The notes beneath the pieces are model-generated. The model made no database searches. It was not told the origin of the DNA and saw nothing but the letters and a program-made list of their open reading frames with translations. The position numbers and the translations under genes were made by a program. A DNA stretch of 64,000 nt from JAHEEL01 sp942491345 (GTDB lineage Bacteria > Actinomycetota > Acidimicrobiia > Spongiisociales > UBA5794). Where the stretch lies: positions 1 to 64,000 of the forward strand of contig CALOAN010000006.1 in NCBI GenBank assembly GCA_942491345.1, read 5' to 3'. Of this stretch, positions 51,588 through 60,263 are shown one piece after another. Each line of letters opens with the position of its first letter. Position 1 is the first letter of the stretch.

Positions 51588-52544
51588 TTAGTACTCGTTC
51601 GGGACGAAGGTCTGTTCCGCAATGGGCGGCCGGATGTAGCCGGTGTCGTCCTGGCGCGGCGGCAACTCCAGCGGACCGAGCGTCCGGTCTTCGTATGGGA
51701 TCATCGAGAGCAGGTGGCTGATGCAGTTGAGCCGCGCTCGTTTCTTGTCTTCGGCGTTAACCACGTACCACGGAGCCTGCTTGATGTCGGTGTGATCGAA
51801 GAGGATGTCCTTCGCCTTGGAGAACTCGACCCATTTGGCGCGCGATTCGAGATCCATCGGGCTCAGCTTCCAGCGTTTGATCGTGTCGTCGATACGAGCC
51901 TGGAATCGGCGCTCCTGCTCCTCATCGCTGACCGAGAACCAGTACTTGATGAGGAGGATCCCGCTCCGGACCAGCATGCGCTCGAACTCCGGGCACGAGC
52001 GGAGGAATTCCGTGTACTCCTCCTGTGTGCAGAACCCCATCACCGGTTCGACCAGGCCGCGGTTGTACCAGGATCGGTCGAACAGCACCATCTCACCTGC
52101 CGCAGGCAGGCGGCTGACGTAACGCTGGAACCACCACTGTGTCTTCTCGCGTTCGGTCGCTGTTCCGAGGGCCTCGACTCGGCAGATACGGGGATTGAGC
52201 CGCTCGGTGATGCGCTTGATCACGCCACCCTTGCCGGCCGCGTCACGTCCCTCGAAGATCACGACGACCTTGAGACCCTCTTCCTTGACGTAGCTCTGTA
52301 GCTTGACCAATTCCGTCTGGAGCCTTGCGAGTTCGGACTCGTAGTACTTCTTCTTGAGTTTGGGTGGCCTGACGCTCATCTGGGGTTCGACGGTGTCAAA
52401 CACCGATTTGTACACCGACGGTTCCTCTGCCGCGAGCTCCTCTGCCTCTATCTCCTCCGAGACAATCTCCTCTGCCGCCAGCTCCTCTGCTACCTGCTCC
52501 TCTGCCGGCGATTCCTCTGACATCGAATCCCGTGACATTGACAT
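51588..52544 (-). CDS. ppk2: Polyphosphate kinase 2 (PPK2 family) with acidic N-terminal extension
   Basis: 318-aa kinase that moves phosphate between polyphosphate and nucleotides. Walker A VVVIFEGRDAAGKGGVIKRI (residues about 94-111), Walker B EMVLFDRSWYNRGLVEPVMGF and the lid region IDDTIKRWKLSPMDLESR are intact, typical of single-domain class I PPK2. The first 45 residues are unusual: a Glu-rich degenerate repeat (AEEQVAEELAAEEIVSEE…) encoded by CTCCTCTGCC-like DNA repeats. GAGGGG precedes ATG 52544. It is divergent from a membrane protein that also has an acidic N-terminus. Confidence 0.92.
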   Translation of the reverse strand: MSMSRDSMSEESPAEEQVAEELAAEEIVSEEIEAEELAAEEPSVYKSVFDTVEPQMSVRPPKLKKKYYESELARLQTELVKLQSYVKEEGLKVVVIFEGRDAAGKGGVIKRITERLNPRICRVEALGTATEREKTQWWFQRYVSRLPAAGEMVLFDRSWYNRGLVEPVMGFCTQEEYTEFLRSCPEFERMLVRSGILLIKYWFSVSDEEQERRFQARIDDTIKRWKLSPMDLESRAKWVEFSKAKDILFDHTDIKQAPWYVVNAEDKKRARLNCISHLLSMIPYEDRTLGPLELPPRQDDTGYIRPPIAEQTFVPNEY

Positions 52545-52668
52545 GTGAACCCCTCAGGTTGCCGCGTACGTCACACGATACCTTGTGTGAATGGGGCCTG
52601 TCGCCGGCCTGGCTTTCGGTGCTTGCCATTGGGTGTCGGGTAGTGTGGCTCGACATGGAGGCGACCGT

Positions 52669-54150
52669 ATGAGCAGCGACAAGACCCCCGATTCCGCCGA
52701 TCCAGCCGACGAGACAGCCGACGAGGTGGCGGATGCTGCTGTTGCCCCGGAAGCCGCGGACACGGAAATCGAAGTAGTTGAGATCGATACCGACGAGGCA
52801 GCGGCCGAAGCGACAGATGTCGCGCTCGCAGATCCCGAGACGGTGGCAGCCCTCCAGGCTGAGAATGCAGAGCTCAAGAAAAGGCTGGCTGCGCAGCAAC
52901 CCGAGAAGTCCAAACCCAGCTCGACCACGAATCCGCTGTGGCGCAAGATCGTGGTTGGTGTGCTGGTTGTACTCGCTGTGTTCGCCCTCGTCGCATCGTT
53001 GAGTGTTACGTGGGTCAAGACGACGATCCAGAACGAGGACCAATTCGTTGCGACGCTGGAACCGCTGCCACAAGAGGAGGCGGTTGCCTCGGTAGTCGCG
53101 CTGCGCGTTGCTGTTGGGATTGTCGAGGCCAGCGATGTTGAGGTCTGGGTGGCGGGAAACCTGCCCGACGGCTTGAAGTTCCTTTCGGTTCCGGTGACGG
53201 AATCAATCACCGCGGTGATCGCCGGCGCGGCGAACGAGGTCATCGTCTCCGATGCATTCCGCTCGGTCTGGTCGGCCGCGCTTCGGGTAACCCACAGGGC
53301 CGCGAGCGCAGTCATCTCGGGCAACGGTGGTGCGCTGGAATCCGAAGGGGGCGTTGTATCGATCAACCTCGACGATATCGCCGGTGTGGTGATCGACAAG
53401 GTTGAGGAAGCCGGTCTTGAACTGCCTGAGACCGACGCGGAACTTGGTTCGATTGTGGTGTACGAGGACGGGCAACTCGCTGCCGTCCAATCCTTGGCTC
53501 AGGCAATCGACACCTTGGGGTGGTTCCTTCCGCTGATGGCCCTGATCTTCATTGCGGCGGCCATCTGGATCTCTCGCGACCGCAGGCGCACAACTGCCTA
53601 CTTGGCCTTCGGGACGGCGATCGGCCTGGTCTTGAGCCTGCTCGCGCTGAGCTATGGGCGCAACTACGTGGTGAACGCCATTGAAGATGTGACGAGACAG
53701 CAAGCAGCGGGCGATGCATGGGATCTGCTTCTGAACCGGCTCTATCAGATGATGTGGGCCGCACTCATCCTTGCCCTGATCCTCGGGATCGTGGCGTGGG
53801 TCCTGGGTCCATCGATACGCGCTACACACACGCGGGCGTGGGCATCGGGAACAATCCAGCGCTGGCGGCAGCCCGCTGAAGATCGTCCCAACTCCCTTAC
53901 GAACTTCGTCGCCGACTGGAAGCCGACCATCGAGGTTGTCGCCATTGCTTTGGGACTCGTCTTCATACTCTTTGGACCACCGCCGACCGGGTTCTCCGTG
54001 CTGCTGACGGCGGTGATCGTGCTCGCTGTTGTCGTGGTCGCTGAAGTCCTCGCGGCGCCTGAGCCCGATCGCACCACCGCCGACGTCGAGGTGGTGGGCG
54101 TCGTTGAGGTCGACGAGGTGGTCGAAGTCGGCAGGGGATCAAGCACCTAG
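52669..54150 (+). CDS. Acidic-tailed multi-pass membrane protein of unknown function
   Basis: 493-aa protein. An N-terminal Asp/Glu/Ala-rich tail (residues about 1-60), a short coiled coil (ALQAENAELKKRLAAQQ) and a first helix (IVVGVLVVLAVFALVASLSV) precede a soluble, probably extracytoplasmic domain of about 200 aa. Several C-terminal helices follow (LGWFLPLMALIFIAAAIWI; LAFGTAIGLVLSLLAL; MMWAALILALILGIVAWVL; two more) and an acidic Val-rich end. GGAGG precedes ATG 52669. No named family is recognised. The layout resembles actinobacterial conserved membrane proteins with DUF-type outer domains. Confidence 0.75.
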   Translation: MSSDKTPDSADPADETADEVADAAVAPEAADTEIEVVEIDTDEAAAEATDVALADPETVAALQAENAELKKRLAAQQPEKSKPSSTTNPLWRKIVVGVLVVLAVFALVASLSVTWVKTTIQNEDQFVATLEPLPQEEAVASVVALRVAVGIVEASDVEVWVAGNLPDGLKFLSVPVTESITAVIAGAANEVIVSDAFRSVWSAALRVTHRAASAVISGNGGALESEGGVVSINLDDIAGVVIDKVEEAGLELPETDAELGSIVVYEDGQLAAVQSLAQAIDTLGWFLPLMALIFIAAAIWISRDRRRTTAYLAFGTAIGLVLSLLALSYGRNYVVNAIEDVTRQQAAGDAWDLLLNRLYQMMWAALILALILGIVAWVLGPSIRATHTRAWASGTIQRWRQPAEDRPNSLTNFVADWKPTIEVVAIALGLVFILFGPPPTGFSVLLTAVIVLAVVVVAEVLAAPEPDRTTADVEVVGVVEVDEVVEVGRGSST

Positions 54151-54167
54151 CCGCAAGGCTCCGCGTG

Positions 54168-55832
54168 TTAGCCGGTTTGGCGCAGGTCTCTCCGTTGGAA
54201 GAGCCACACCGACAGGGCCACGAGGATCAGGAACAGTCCGGCGAGGATTGCGGCGTGGCCCCACGGCATGCCGTTGATGAGCGGATCGCTGCTCAAGTAG
54301 TAGTAGAACGGCGACACCCTTGCCCACGCGGCGGTGCTGTCGTTGAGCGGCAAGAAGCCGTTGATGATGAACGCGACGACTGCCACTCCGACGGCGCCGT
54401 AGCTTGCGATCTGCGTGAGTCCGGTGGCGGCACCCAGGGCAAGAGCCAGCGCGCCGAACGCCAGGCCGAGCAACGTTCCGAGTGCACAGGTCGCGGCGAT
54501 GTTCCCCATGTCCATGCCGAGACCGCCGAGCAGTGATCCGGCCGCGACTCCGAGGAAGGCCGCGAGTCCGACAATCACCGCATAGAGGATCATCGTCCAT
54601 GTCTTCTGAACGACGATCGTCGACCGGCGCACCGGGTTGGCGAGGAGGAGACCCATCGTGTTGCGCTTCTCCTCCCCGGCCAGGGCTGCCGTCCCGATGA
54701 CGATGGTCACGACGAGGATGCTGATAGGGATCATCATGCCGAACATCTCGACCTGATAGAACCCCTCGGGTGTGCTCATGTCTCCGCCACCGAACAGCGA
54801 GAGCAGCTCCTCAGGGAACTGCTCCCCGAGGGACTTGAGCGTGTCGTCGAGCATCGAGTACATCGGGCCGATCATGACCGACATGAGGAACAGCATCGGA
54901 ACGATCACATACAGCAGGGGTTGGTGTTCCGACGCGGTCTTGATCCAGATCTTCGACACCCTGGCCGTGCCGGCGAGCATCTCCGCCGCCTTGTGTGTCA
55001 TTGGGTTGGCGCGGAGGCGGTCGATCATCGTTGTTCCGATCGCCTGACTCCGGAGGTCCCGTCGGTTGACGCCAAGGACACCGATGATGAGGAAAACGAC
55101 GGCGCCGGCCGCAAGGATTCCGAAGTCGGCCCAATCGATACCGTTGGCCATCGGATCACTGCTGCTGAAGTAGTACCACGGAAAGAACTTGGCAAGCCCG
55201 GCAAGCTCGTCCACGAGCGGCAACAGTCCGACGGCGATGAACGAGACGACCATGATGCCGGCGCTCACTCCCCCGGCAACCGAACTCTTCCCCGTCCAGC
55301 CACTGAGGGCGAAGGCGAAGGAGCCGTAGAAGAGTGCGTTGACGAACATCATGCCGACCAGCGCATTGACATCCATCGTGCCAATCTCGACATCGAGAAT
55401 CAGCGGGGCCGCGATGCCGACCAGCCACAGGATGATGAATGCCACAGCCGTCACGGCAACGAGCGCTGCTGCCTTCGACAGCGCCATGTAGGTGCGGCTT
55501 GCGGGGTTGCCGAGAAGGAGACCAATCGTTCCGTTCTTCTCTTCTCCGGAGATCGAGACGGCTCCACCGGCAAGTGCAACCGCCGCCATCGTCAGCATGC
55601 CGTAGCCGGAGTAGATGGCCCCGTACGCGAGTCCGCCGACATCCGCGCCGTCCGGGATACCAAACACGCTGCGGAACGCTTCAGGAAGCTCGTCCCAGAA
55701 CGAGACGTCGATCCCCCGGTAGACCGCCATGCCGAAGACCATCAGCACGCCAAGCGACACGGCGGCGATCACCGGCGGCTTCCAACGATCGAGGGTGGTC
55801 TTGGTGAATACGTTGGCGAACATCAGAGTCAC
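54168..55832 (-). CDS. ABC-2-type transporter permease with internal duplication
   Basis: 554-aa permease with about twelve helices in two repeats. Equivalent segments are AGEEKRNTMGLLLANPVRRS versus SGEEKNGTIGLLLGNPASR, and SSDPLINGMPWGHAAILAG versus SSDPMANGIDWADFGILAAG, each followed by a final helix and RRDL. GTG 55832 overlaps the stop of the ATPase gene read in its corrected frame (GTGA). With the ATPase and an upstream TetR it forms a three-gene exporter operon, probably drug or lipid efflux controlled by TetR. Confidence 0.87.
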   Translation of the reverse strand: MTLMFANVFTKTTLDRWKPPVIAAVSLGVLMVFGMAVYRGIDVSFWDELPEAFRSVFGIPDGADVGGLAYGAIYSGYGMLTMAAVALAGGAVSISGEEKNGTIGLLLGNPASRTYMALSKAAALVAVTAVAFIILWLVGIAAPLILDVEIGTMDVNALVGMMFVNALFYGSFAFALSGWTGKSSVAGGVSAGIMVVSFIAVGLLPLVDELAGLAKFFPWYYFSSSDPMANGIDWADFGILAAGAVVFLIIGVLGVNRRDLRSQAIGTTMIDRLRANPMTHKAAEMLAGTARVSKIWIKTASEHQPLLYVIVPMLFLMSVMIGPMYSMLDDTLKSLGEQFPEELLSLFGGGDMSTPEGFYQVEMFGMMIPISILVVTIVIGTAALAGEEKRNTMGLLLANPVRRSTIVVQKTWTMILYAVIVGLAAFLGVAAGSLLGGLGMDMGNIAATCALGTLLGLAFGALALALGAATGLTQIASYGAVGVAVVAFIINGFLPLNDSTAAWARVSPFYYYLSSDPLINGMPWGHAAILAGLFLILVALSVWLFQRRDLRQTG

Positions 55833-56730
55833 ACCTCTTCGCGGTAGTAGGTGAGGAAGATCTCTTCGAGATCAGCTTCCTGGGTGTTGATGTCGGTGAG
55901 GATGTGCCGCTGCTGGTGGCGACTCGCAGCAACTCCTCCATCTGCCCATCGAACGACAGGCTGACGTGATGGTTCCTGACCTCGACCTCCCGCACGCCTT
56001 CGATGGGTTCGAAGACGCTCGCATCCGCCGGACCATCGAAGTAGAGATCCACGCGCCGGATCGCTTTGGAGCGAAGCTCCTGGACGCCTTCGACGGCGAC
56101 CAGGTGGCCGGTGCGAATGATGCCGACGCGGTCGGCCACGCGCTGGACTTCAGACAGCGTGTGGCTCGAGAGGAAGATCGTCGCGCCATCGGCCGCGGCC
56201 TCCTTCATCATGCCCTGGAACTCCCTCTGAACGAGCGGGTCGAGTCCCGCACTCGGCTCGTCCATCATGTACACCCGGGGCTTGGTCATGAAGGCCTGGA
56301 TGATTCCGACCTTCTGGCGATTCCCGGTCGACAGATCCCCGATCTTCTTCGATAGGTCGGCCTCGAGACGCATGGCGAGTTCGTCGACGTGCGCCCAGTC
56401 CACGCCGCCTCGGAGGTTCGCGAAGTAGGTGAGCGTGTCTTTGCCGGTGAGGTTCGGGTACATCGCGAGGTCGCCCGGGATGTATCCGATGTGGTTGCGG
56501 ATCTCGACTGAATCCTTGTGGGTGTCAAGGCCGACAATCGTGGCCGAGCCTGCCGTGGGCCGGATCTCGTCCATGAGCGTGCGGATCGTCGTCGTCTTGC
56601 CCGCTCCGTTCGGCCCGAGGAATCCGAAGATCTCGCCGGGAACAATGTCGAGGTCCAGGTCCACGAGGGCTTCGACCTTGCCGTAGTGCTTGGTTAGTCC
56701 TTCGGTGTGGATGGCCGTCTGGTCGTTCAT
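55829..56730 (-). CDS. ABC transporter ATPase, apparent frameshift near the 3' end
   Basis: About 300-aa ATPase of the ABC-2 exporter. Walker A FGFLGPNGAGKTTTIRTLMD, signature LSTGNRQKVG, Walker B RVYMMDEPSAGLDP and the H-loop FLSSHTLSEVQ are all present. After MEELLRVAT (about 55920) the initial frame runs on into the permease gene as nonsense. One base later the expected family ending …HILTDINTQEADLEEIFLTY… appears and stops at 55829 with a GTGA overlap to the permease. A single missing C in GCCACC would restore it. This is therefore a sequencing deletion or a very recent mutation. Its start overlaps the tetR stop by 4 nt. Confidence 0.82.
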
Positions 56731-57467
56731 GTGTCTTCCTTGCTCTTTTGTGCCGCAGCGGTGCTCTCGGGCTTCGGCGTCTTCCTTGTTGTGTCTTCCG
56801 TTCCCGCCATTTCAGCGAACACCTCCTGGAGTTGGGCCGAGAAGGCTTCGTTGAGGACACCTTCGCCCATGATCTCGTATGCCGGACCGGCGTAGGCGGC
56901 AATTGCGGGATCCGCCCCGATATCAGGGTTCGTGAGGTCGACCCCCAGAATCCGCCGCACGTGCCGGTGAAGGACGAGCGCCCCGAGCGCCCAGAGGAAG
57001 AGCACGGCGGCGCGCCCGTGCGGATTGGCCGACGGCTTCACGACACCGGTTTCGACGCCGTATGCGAGGTAACCCTCCGCGTCGGCGACTAATTCGTCGA
57101 CGAGATCGGCCACGATCGGGGAGTCGTCAACCAGCACGGCTGCGAGGTACGCCATCACCGGTCCGGCCTTTGCCCCGCGAAGTGCGGCGAGCACATCGAT
57201 GTTGGGCCCGGCCGAGATGGCGTCGTGTTTGTAGTCGCGGATGGTCGCAGCGACGTATCGGTCGCATTCGGACCGCAGGCCGTCCATTGATCCGAAGTGG
57301 TGGATCACCAGTCCCGGTGAGACACCCGCACTGGTTGCGATCTTCCTCGCTGTTGTGCCGTCGATGCCGTTCTCGGCGAAACACGCAATGGCGGCGTCAC
57401 GGATGCGAGCTCTGGCGGTTCGGTCGTCGGCGACGGCGTCTTCGGAGAAGGCATCGACTGAACTCAT
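56727..57467 (-). CDS. TetR-family regulator of the ABC exporter
   Basis: 246-aa TetR. HTH: ARIRDAAIACFAENGIDGTTARKIATSAGVSPGLVIHHFGSMDGLRSE. The C-terminal domain is long, with an Ala/Lys-rich acidic tail (…TEDTTRKTPKPESTAAAQ…). ATG 57467 lies 7 nt after a good -10 box, so the message is probably leaderless. The stop overlaps the ATPase start (ATGA). The promoter overlaps a TGAACA…TGTTTA dyad, which suggests autorepression of the whole operon, relieved by an exported compound. Confidence 0.88.
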   Translation of the reverse strand: MSSVDAFSEDAVADDRTARARIRDAAIACFAENGIDGTTARKIATSAGVSPGLVIHHFGSMDGLRSECDRYVAATIRDYKHDAISAGPNIDVLAALRGAKAGPVMAYLAAVLVDDSPIVADLVDELVADAEGYLAYGVETGVVKPSANPHGRAAVLFLWALGALVLHRHVRRILGVDLTNPDIGADPAIAAYAGPAYEIMGEGVLNEAFSAQLQEVFAEMAGTEDTTRKTPKPESTAAAQKSKEDT

Positions 57468-57474
57468 GTTCAAT

Positions 57475-57503
57475 AGTATAAACAACTGTTCAGTGTGGGT
57501 CAA
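57475..57503 (-). promoter_or_regulatory. Promoter and operator of the tetR-ABC operon (leaderless)
   Basis: On the minus strand TTGACC (57503-57498), a 17-bp spacer and TATACT (57480-57475). The start codon is 7 nt further on, coinciding with the expected transcription start. The spacer contains TGAACA-GT-TGTTTA, an inverted repeat with one mismatch, so TetR would occlude the promoter. Confidence 0.65.
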
Positions 57504-57586
57504 GGCTGGACGTTCTGGAGGTTTGGGTCTCACCTGACTGAAGGCAGGCGCTACGGTTCGACCCCTCGACCAGGAACGAGGGCTTC

Positions 57587-58741
57587 GTGCTCGTCGGCAA
57601 CTCCATCACCCTCGCAACCCAACGAGTGGTTGACCCCGTCCAGGGGATGCATCGCGTGATCTCTACCCGCTGGTTTGGCGCAGTGGGGGCGGCCGCGGTG
57701 CCGGCCAAAAGGGCGCACGACGCCGTCTCGAACGTGGTGTACGGATCGGTGCGGGTCGGCGGAGCGATTGCGGGGCAGATCCTCGGTTCCCAGATGCCAG
57801 ACACATCGGCAGCTTCTGAGTCGATGCAATCCGTCGTGAACGGCCTCTGGGGTGATGCCCTCGGCCCGTACGGCGAGCAACTCGAGATTCCCATGGCTGT
57901 CCGCGACCGCAGCGGAGCGCCGGTGGTGGTTCCGGCCGATCTTGGCGAGGCCTTTCCTGACGCCACGGGCCACCTCGTCGTCCTCGTTCACGGCCTTGTC
58001 GAGACCGAGCGATGCTGGGTAGGTTCCGAAGAGGAGCCCGGGTTGGTGGACGCTCTGGGTGCGCATCCGGAGCTGACCCCTGTCGCTCTTCGCTACAACT
58101 CCGGACTTCGAACCTCGGACAACGGAATCCGTCTCTCAGATCTGCTGGAAGAGATCCTTGCGGGATGGCCGGTCCCGGTAGACTCGATCTCCCTGGTCGG
58201 CCATTCGATGGGCGGGTTGGTGATCCGGAGCGCCTGCGAAGCCGCCGAGGCCACGAAACAACGATGGATTCAGGATGCCGGCGACGTTGTGACTCTGGGA
58301 ACGCCGCATAGGGGTTCACCTCTCGAGAAGGCTGCCAACGTGGCGTCGTGGGCGCTCGCTGCAGCGCCGGATACGCGTCCGCTTGCCGATTTCCTGAACG
58401 GCAGAAGTGCCGGCATCAAGGACCTCAGGTTCGGCTCCGTTGGGGAGGACGACTGGAGCGGGACCGACCCCGACGCTCTGCTGCGCAACACCGTCGGCGA
58501 TCATCCGCTGCCGTCCGGCATTCGCCACCACTTCGTCGCGGGCGTTGCAACAGCCGATGCTGCTCATCCCTTCGGAATCGCCGTCGGTGACCTCGTCGTG
58601 CGTGCAAACAGTGCCACCGGTCGGCGGAATCTGAGTCCCACAAGCGTGGCGGTTCTCGGTGGTGTGCGTCACCTCAACCTGCCGCGCGATCGGCGCGTCG
58701 TAGAACGCGTCGTGGCCTGGCTCACGGACGCGGATTCCTAG
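57587..58741 (+). CDS. Alpha/beta-fold lipase/esterase (PGAP1/triacylglycerol-lipase-like)
   Basis: 384-aa serine hydrolase. An N-terminal amphipathic region (about 110 aa, …VNGLWGDALGPYGEQ…) resembles polyhydroxyalkanoate-associated or membrane-associated esterases. The catalytic core has LVVLVHGLVETERCWVG (oxyanion), ISLVGHSMGGLVIRSAC (Ser nucleophile), LGTPHRGSPLEKAA, and a late His in RHLNLPRDRRV. GTG 57587 has GAGGG at 5 nt. It is divergent from the tetR-ABC operon and converges with the flavodoxin gene (4-nt overlap of 3' ends). Confidence 0.82.
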   Translation: MLVGNSITLATQRVVDPVQGMHRVISTRWFGAVGAAAVPAKRAHDAVSNVVYGSVRVGGAIAGQILGSQMPDTSAASESMQSVVNGLWGDALGPYGEQLEIPMAVRDRSGAPVVVPADLGEAFPDATGHLVVLVHGLVETERCWVGSEEEPGLVDALGAHPELTPVALRYNSGLRTSDNGIRLSDLLEEILAGWPVPVDSISLVGHSMGGLVIRSACEAAEATKQRWIQDAGDVVTLGTPHRGSPLEKAANVASWALAAAPDTRPLADFLNGRSAGIKDLRFGSVGEDDWSGTDPDALLRNTVGDHPLPSGIRHHFVAGVATADAAHPFGIAVGDLVVRANSATGRRNLSPTSVAVLGGVRHLNLPRDRRVVERVVAWLTDADS

Positions 58742-59247
58742 GGTTTCGACACCGCCCTCAGCGCCAGCATGTGCCCCCACTCATGTGCGCGGTCGAGCTC
58801 GCCGTCGGTTATGGGACCCTTCCCTCCTTCGACAAGGAAGAGCTCACCGGGTACGAGGATCCGGTAGCCGATCTTCTTGAGGCGTTTCGCCGCTCCTCGG
58901 GCTGCAGAACCGGGGAGGTTCGGCTTTCGGATGCTGGTGTCAAAGGTCGCGGCCATGGTCCCGGAGACGCGTTTGAGGCTCCCGATCCACTCTCGGATCC
59001 CGACATCGAGCGAGATGACCGGTCCGTCTGCGTCGTCGGCCCCTTGCTGGCGGGAGCTCTGTCTGCTGAGGCCGAATTGGTGCGTTGGACCACCGACAAC
59101 GAGCAGGTCTGCTTCAGATGGTTCGGTGGGAGCGGTGCCGACTTCCACGACGTTGGTTGTGATCTCCTCAGCCAGGCCGTCAGCAATGGCTTCGGCGATG
59201 AGCTTGGTATTGCCGTAGAGAGATTCGTAGACGACGAGTGCGTTCAC
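58738..59247 (-). CDS. Flavodoxin-family protein
   Basis: 169-aa FMN-binding flavodoxin-like protein. The phosphate-binding loop is VVYESLYGNTKLIAEAIADGL. The second loop VVGGPTHQFGLSRQSSRQQ and the third segment FDTSIRKPNLPGSAARG are recognisable. GTG 59247 is preceded by GGGAGG; upstream in-frame ATGs are not supported. It probably acts as a one- or two-electron carrier or sensor. The partner is unknown. Confidence 0.85.
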   Translation of the reverse strand: MNALVVYESLYGNTKLIAEAIADGLAEEITTNVVEVGTAPTEPSEADLLVVGGPTHQFGLSRQSSRQQGADDADGPVISLDVGIREWIGSLKRVSGTMAATFDTSIRKPNLPGSAARGAAKRLKKIGYRILVPGELFLVEGGKGPITDGELDRAHEWGHMLALRAVSKP

Positions 59248-59351
59248 CGTGTGCCTCCCTGTTGAGACATCCATCGTGCCTCGAGAGGGTTTCGCCGAAC
59301 CAGGGCCAACCGTCCCGGTCATTCCGCGATTTGGGAGTCTGGCGGTTGCAG

Positions 59352-60077
59352 CTACACCGAGTAGCGCGCGGCTTCTGCGTTGGCATCCTCGCCGGGGTGC
59401 GGACCGAAGTGTCCGAAGCCGTGGAAGCCACCGGGACCTTGCCGGCCCATGAACCCCTTGCCTTCGAATGCCTCACCGCCGACGAACGCTTCGGCATGGC
59501 TCCGCGCCTCTGCGATGAGCTCATCTGCCTCCTCTTGGGTCAAGCTGCCCGCCTCGACCGCCTGTTTGAGCTGCTCTTCCATGAGGCCGACCATTGAATC
59601 AACAATGGCCTCGGGGTTGTCGATGATGTCGGTCAGGGGTGTGCCGTCGGACAGTGCATCAAGCAGCTCTTCGGGTGTGACACCGAGCATGTCGGCCAGG
59701 TCTTCATCCCCGCCGAAGAACCCGAAGCCATGTGGCCCAAATCCGTCGCCCATGAAACGCCTGTGTTCGGAAACGTCGGGGAGTTCGCCGTTCCATGGCC
59801 CGTGCCCTCGGAACCAACCTTCCATCTCGTCGAGCTGTTCCTGGGTGACAAAGCCGCGTTCGACGAGGTCCTGTAGGTGTTCCTCCATGAACTCCGGCAG
59901 CGGAACCTCGATCTCCGGCTCGGTGGTTTCGGTCTGCGGTTGTGTGGTTTCGGTCTCCGGCTCGGTGGTTACGGTCTGCGAAGCTGCTGCGTTGTCATCC
60001 GCATTGATGACAACGAGGGCAATGGCAGAGATCATGAGGACCACAGCAACACTTGCAGCGATGATCAGTCGCCTCAT
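59352..60077 (-). CDS. Secreted/anchored Gly-His-rich protein with repeated helical motifs
   Basis: 241-aa protein of unknown function. A signal or anchor (LIIAASVAVVLMISAIALVVI) precedes a Thr/Glu/Pro repeat linker (TTEPETETTQPQTETTEPE). Two similar helical motifs follow (LQDLVERGFVTQEQLDEMEGW and LKQAVEAGSLTQEEADELIAE) around a DLADMLGVTPEELLDALSDG segment. A Gly/His-rich C-terminus (GGFHGFGHFGPHPG) could bind metal. Motifs of the LGVTPEEL type recur in secreted actinobacterial proteins, but I cannot name a function. GGAGGAG precedes ATG 60077. Divergent from the GH3 operon. Confidence 0.7.
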   Translation of the reverse strand: MRRLIIAASVAVVLMISAIALVVINADDNAAASQTVTTEPETETTQPQTETTEPEIEVPLPEFMEEHLQDLVERGFVTQEQLDEMEGWFRGHGPWNGELPDVSEHRRFMGDGFGPHGFGFFGGDEDLADMLGVTPEELLDALSDGTPLTDIIDNPEAIVDSMVGLMEEQLKQAVEAGSLTQEEADELIAEARSHAEAFVGGEAFEGKGFMGRQGPGGFHGFGHFGPHPGEDANAEAARYSV

Positions 60078-60263
60078 CGGAATCTCCTCCTGTGTTTGTC
60101 GTGTCAACGGGCGAAAGCGCCCATGTGAGTCTCTACGTGCCCCGAAGGCTACGGCAGAGATGTTCGAGCAGCCTGAGAGACAGATGAGAATTGGCAAACC
60201 GACGTGAAGCCATCCCTATAGGACGATGACCGCCCAGCGGCGGGATTCACAAGCGTCCGTATC

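Noticed and set aside
55900..55930. Programmed ribosomal frameshift in the ABC ATPase
   Set aside because: No slippery heptamer or downstream pseudoknot is visible; a missing C in a short C run is simpler.
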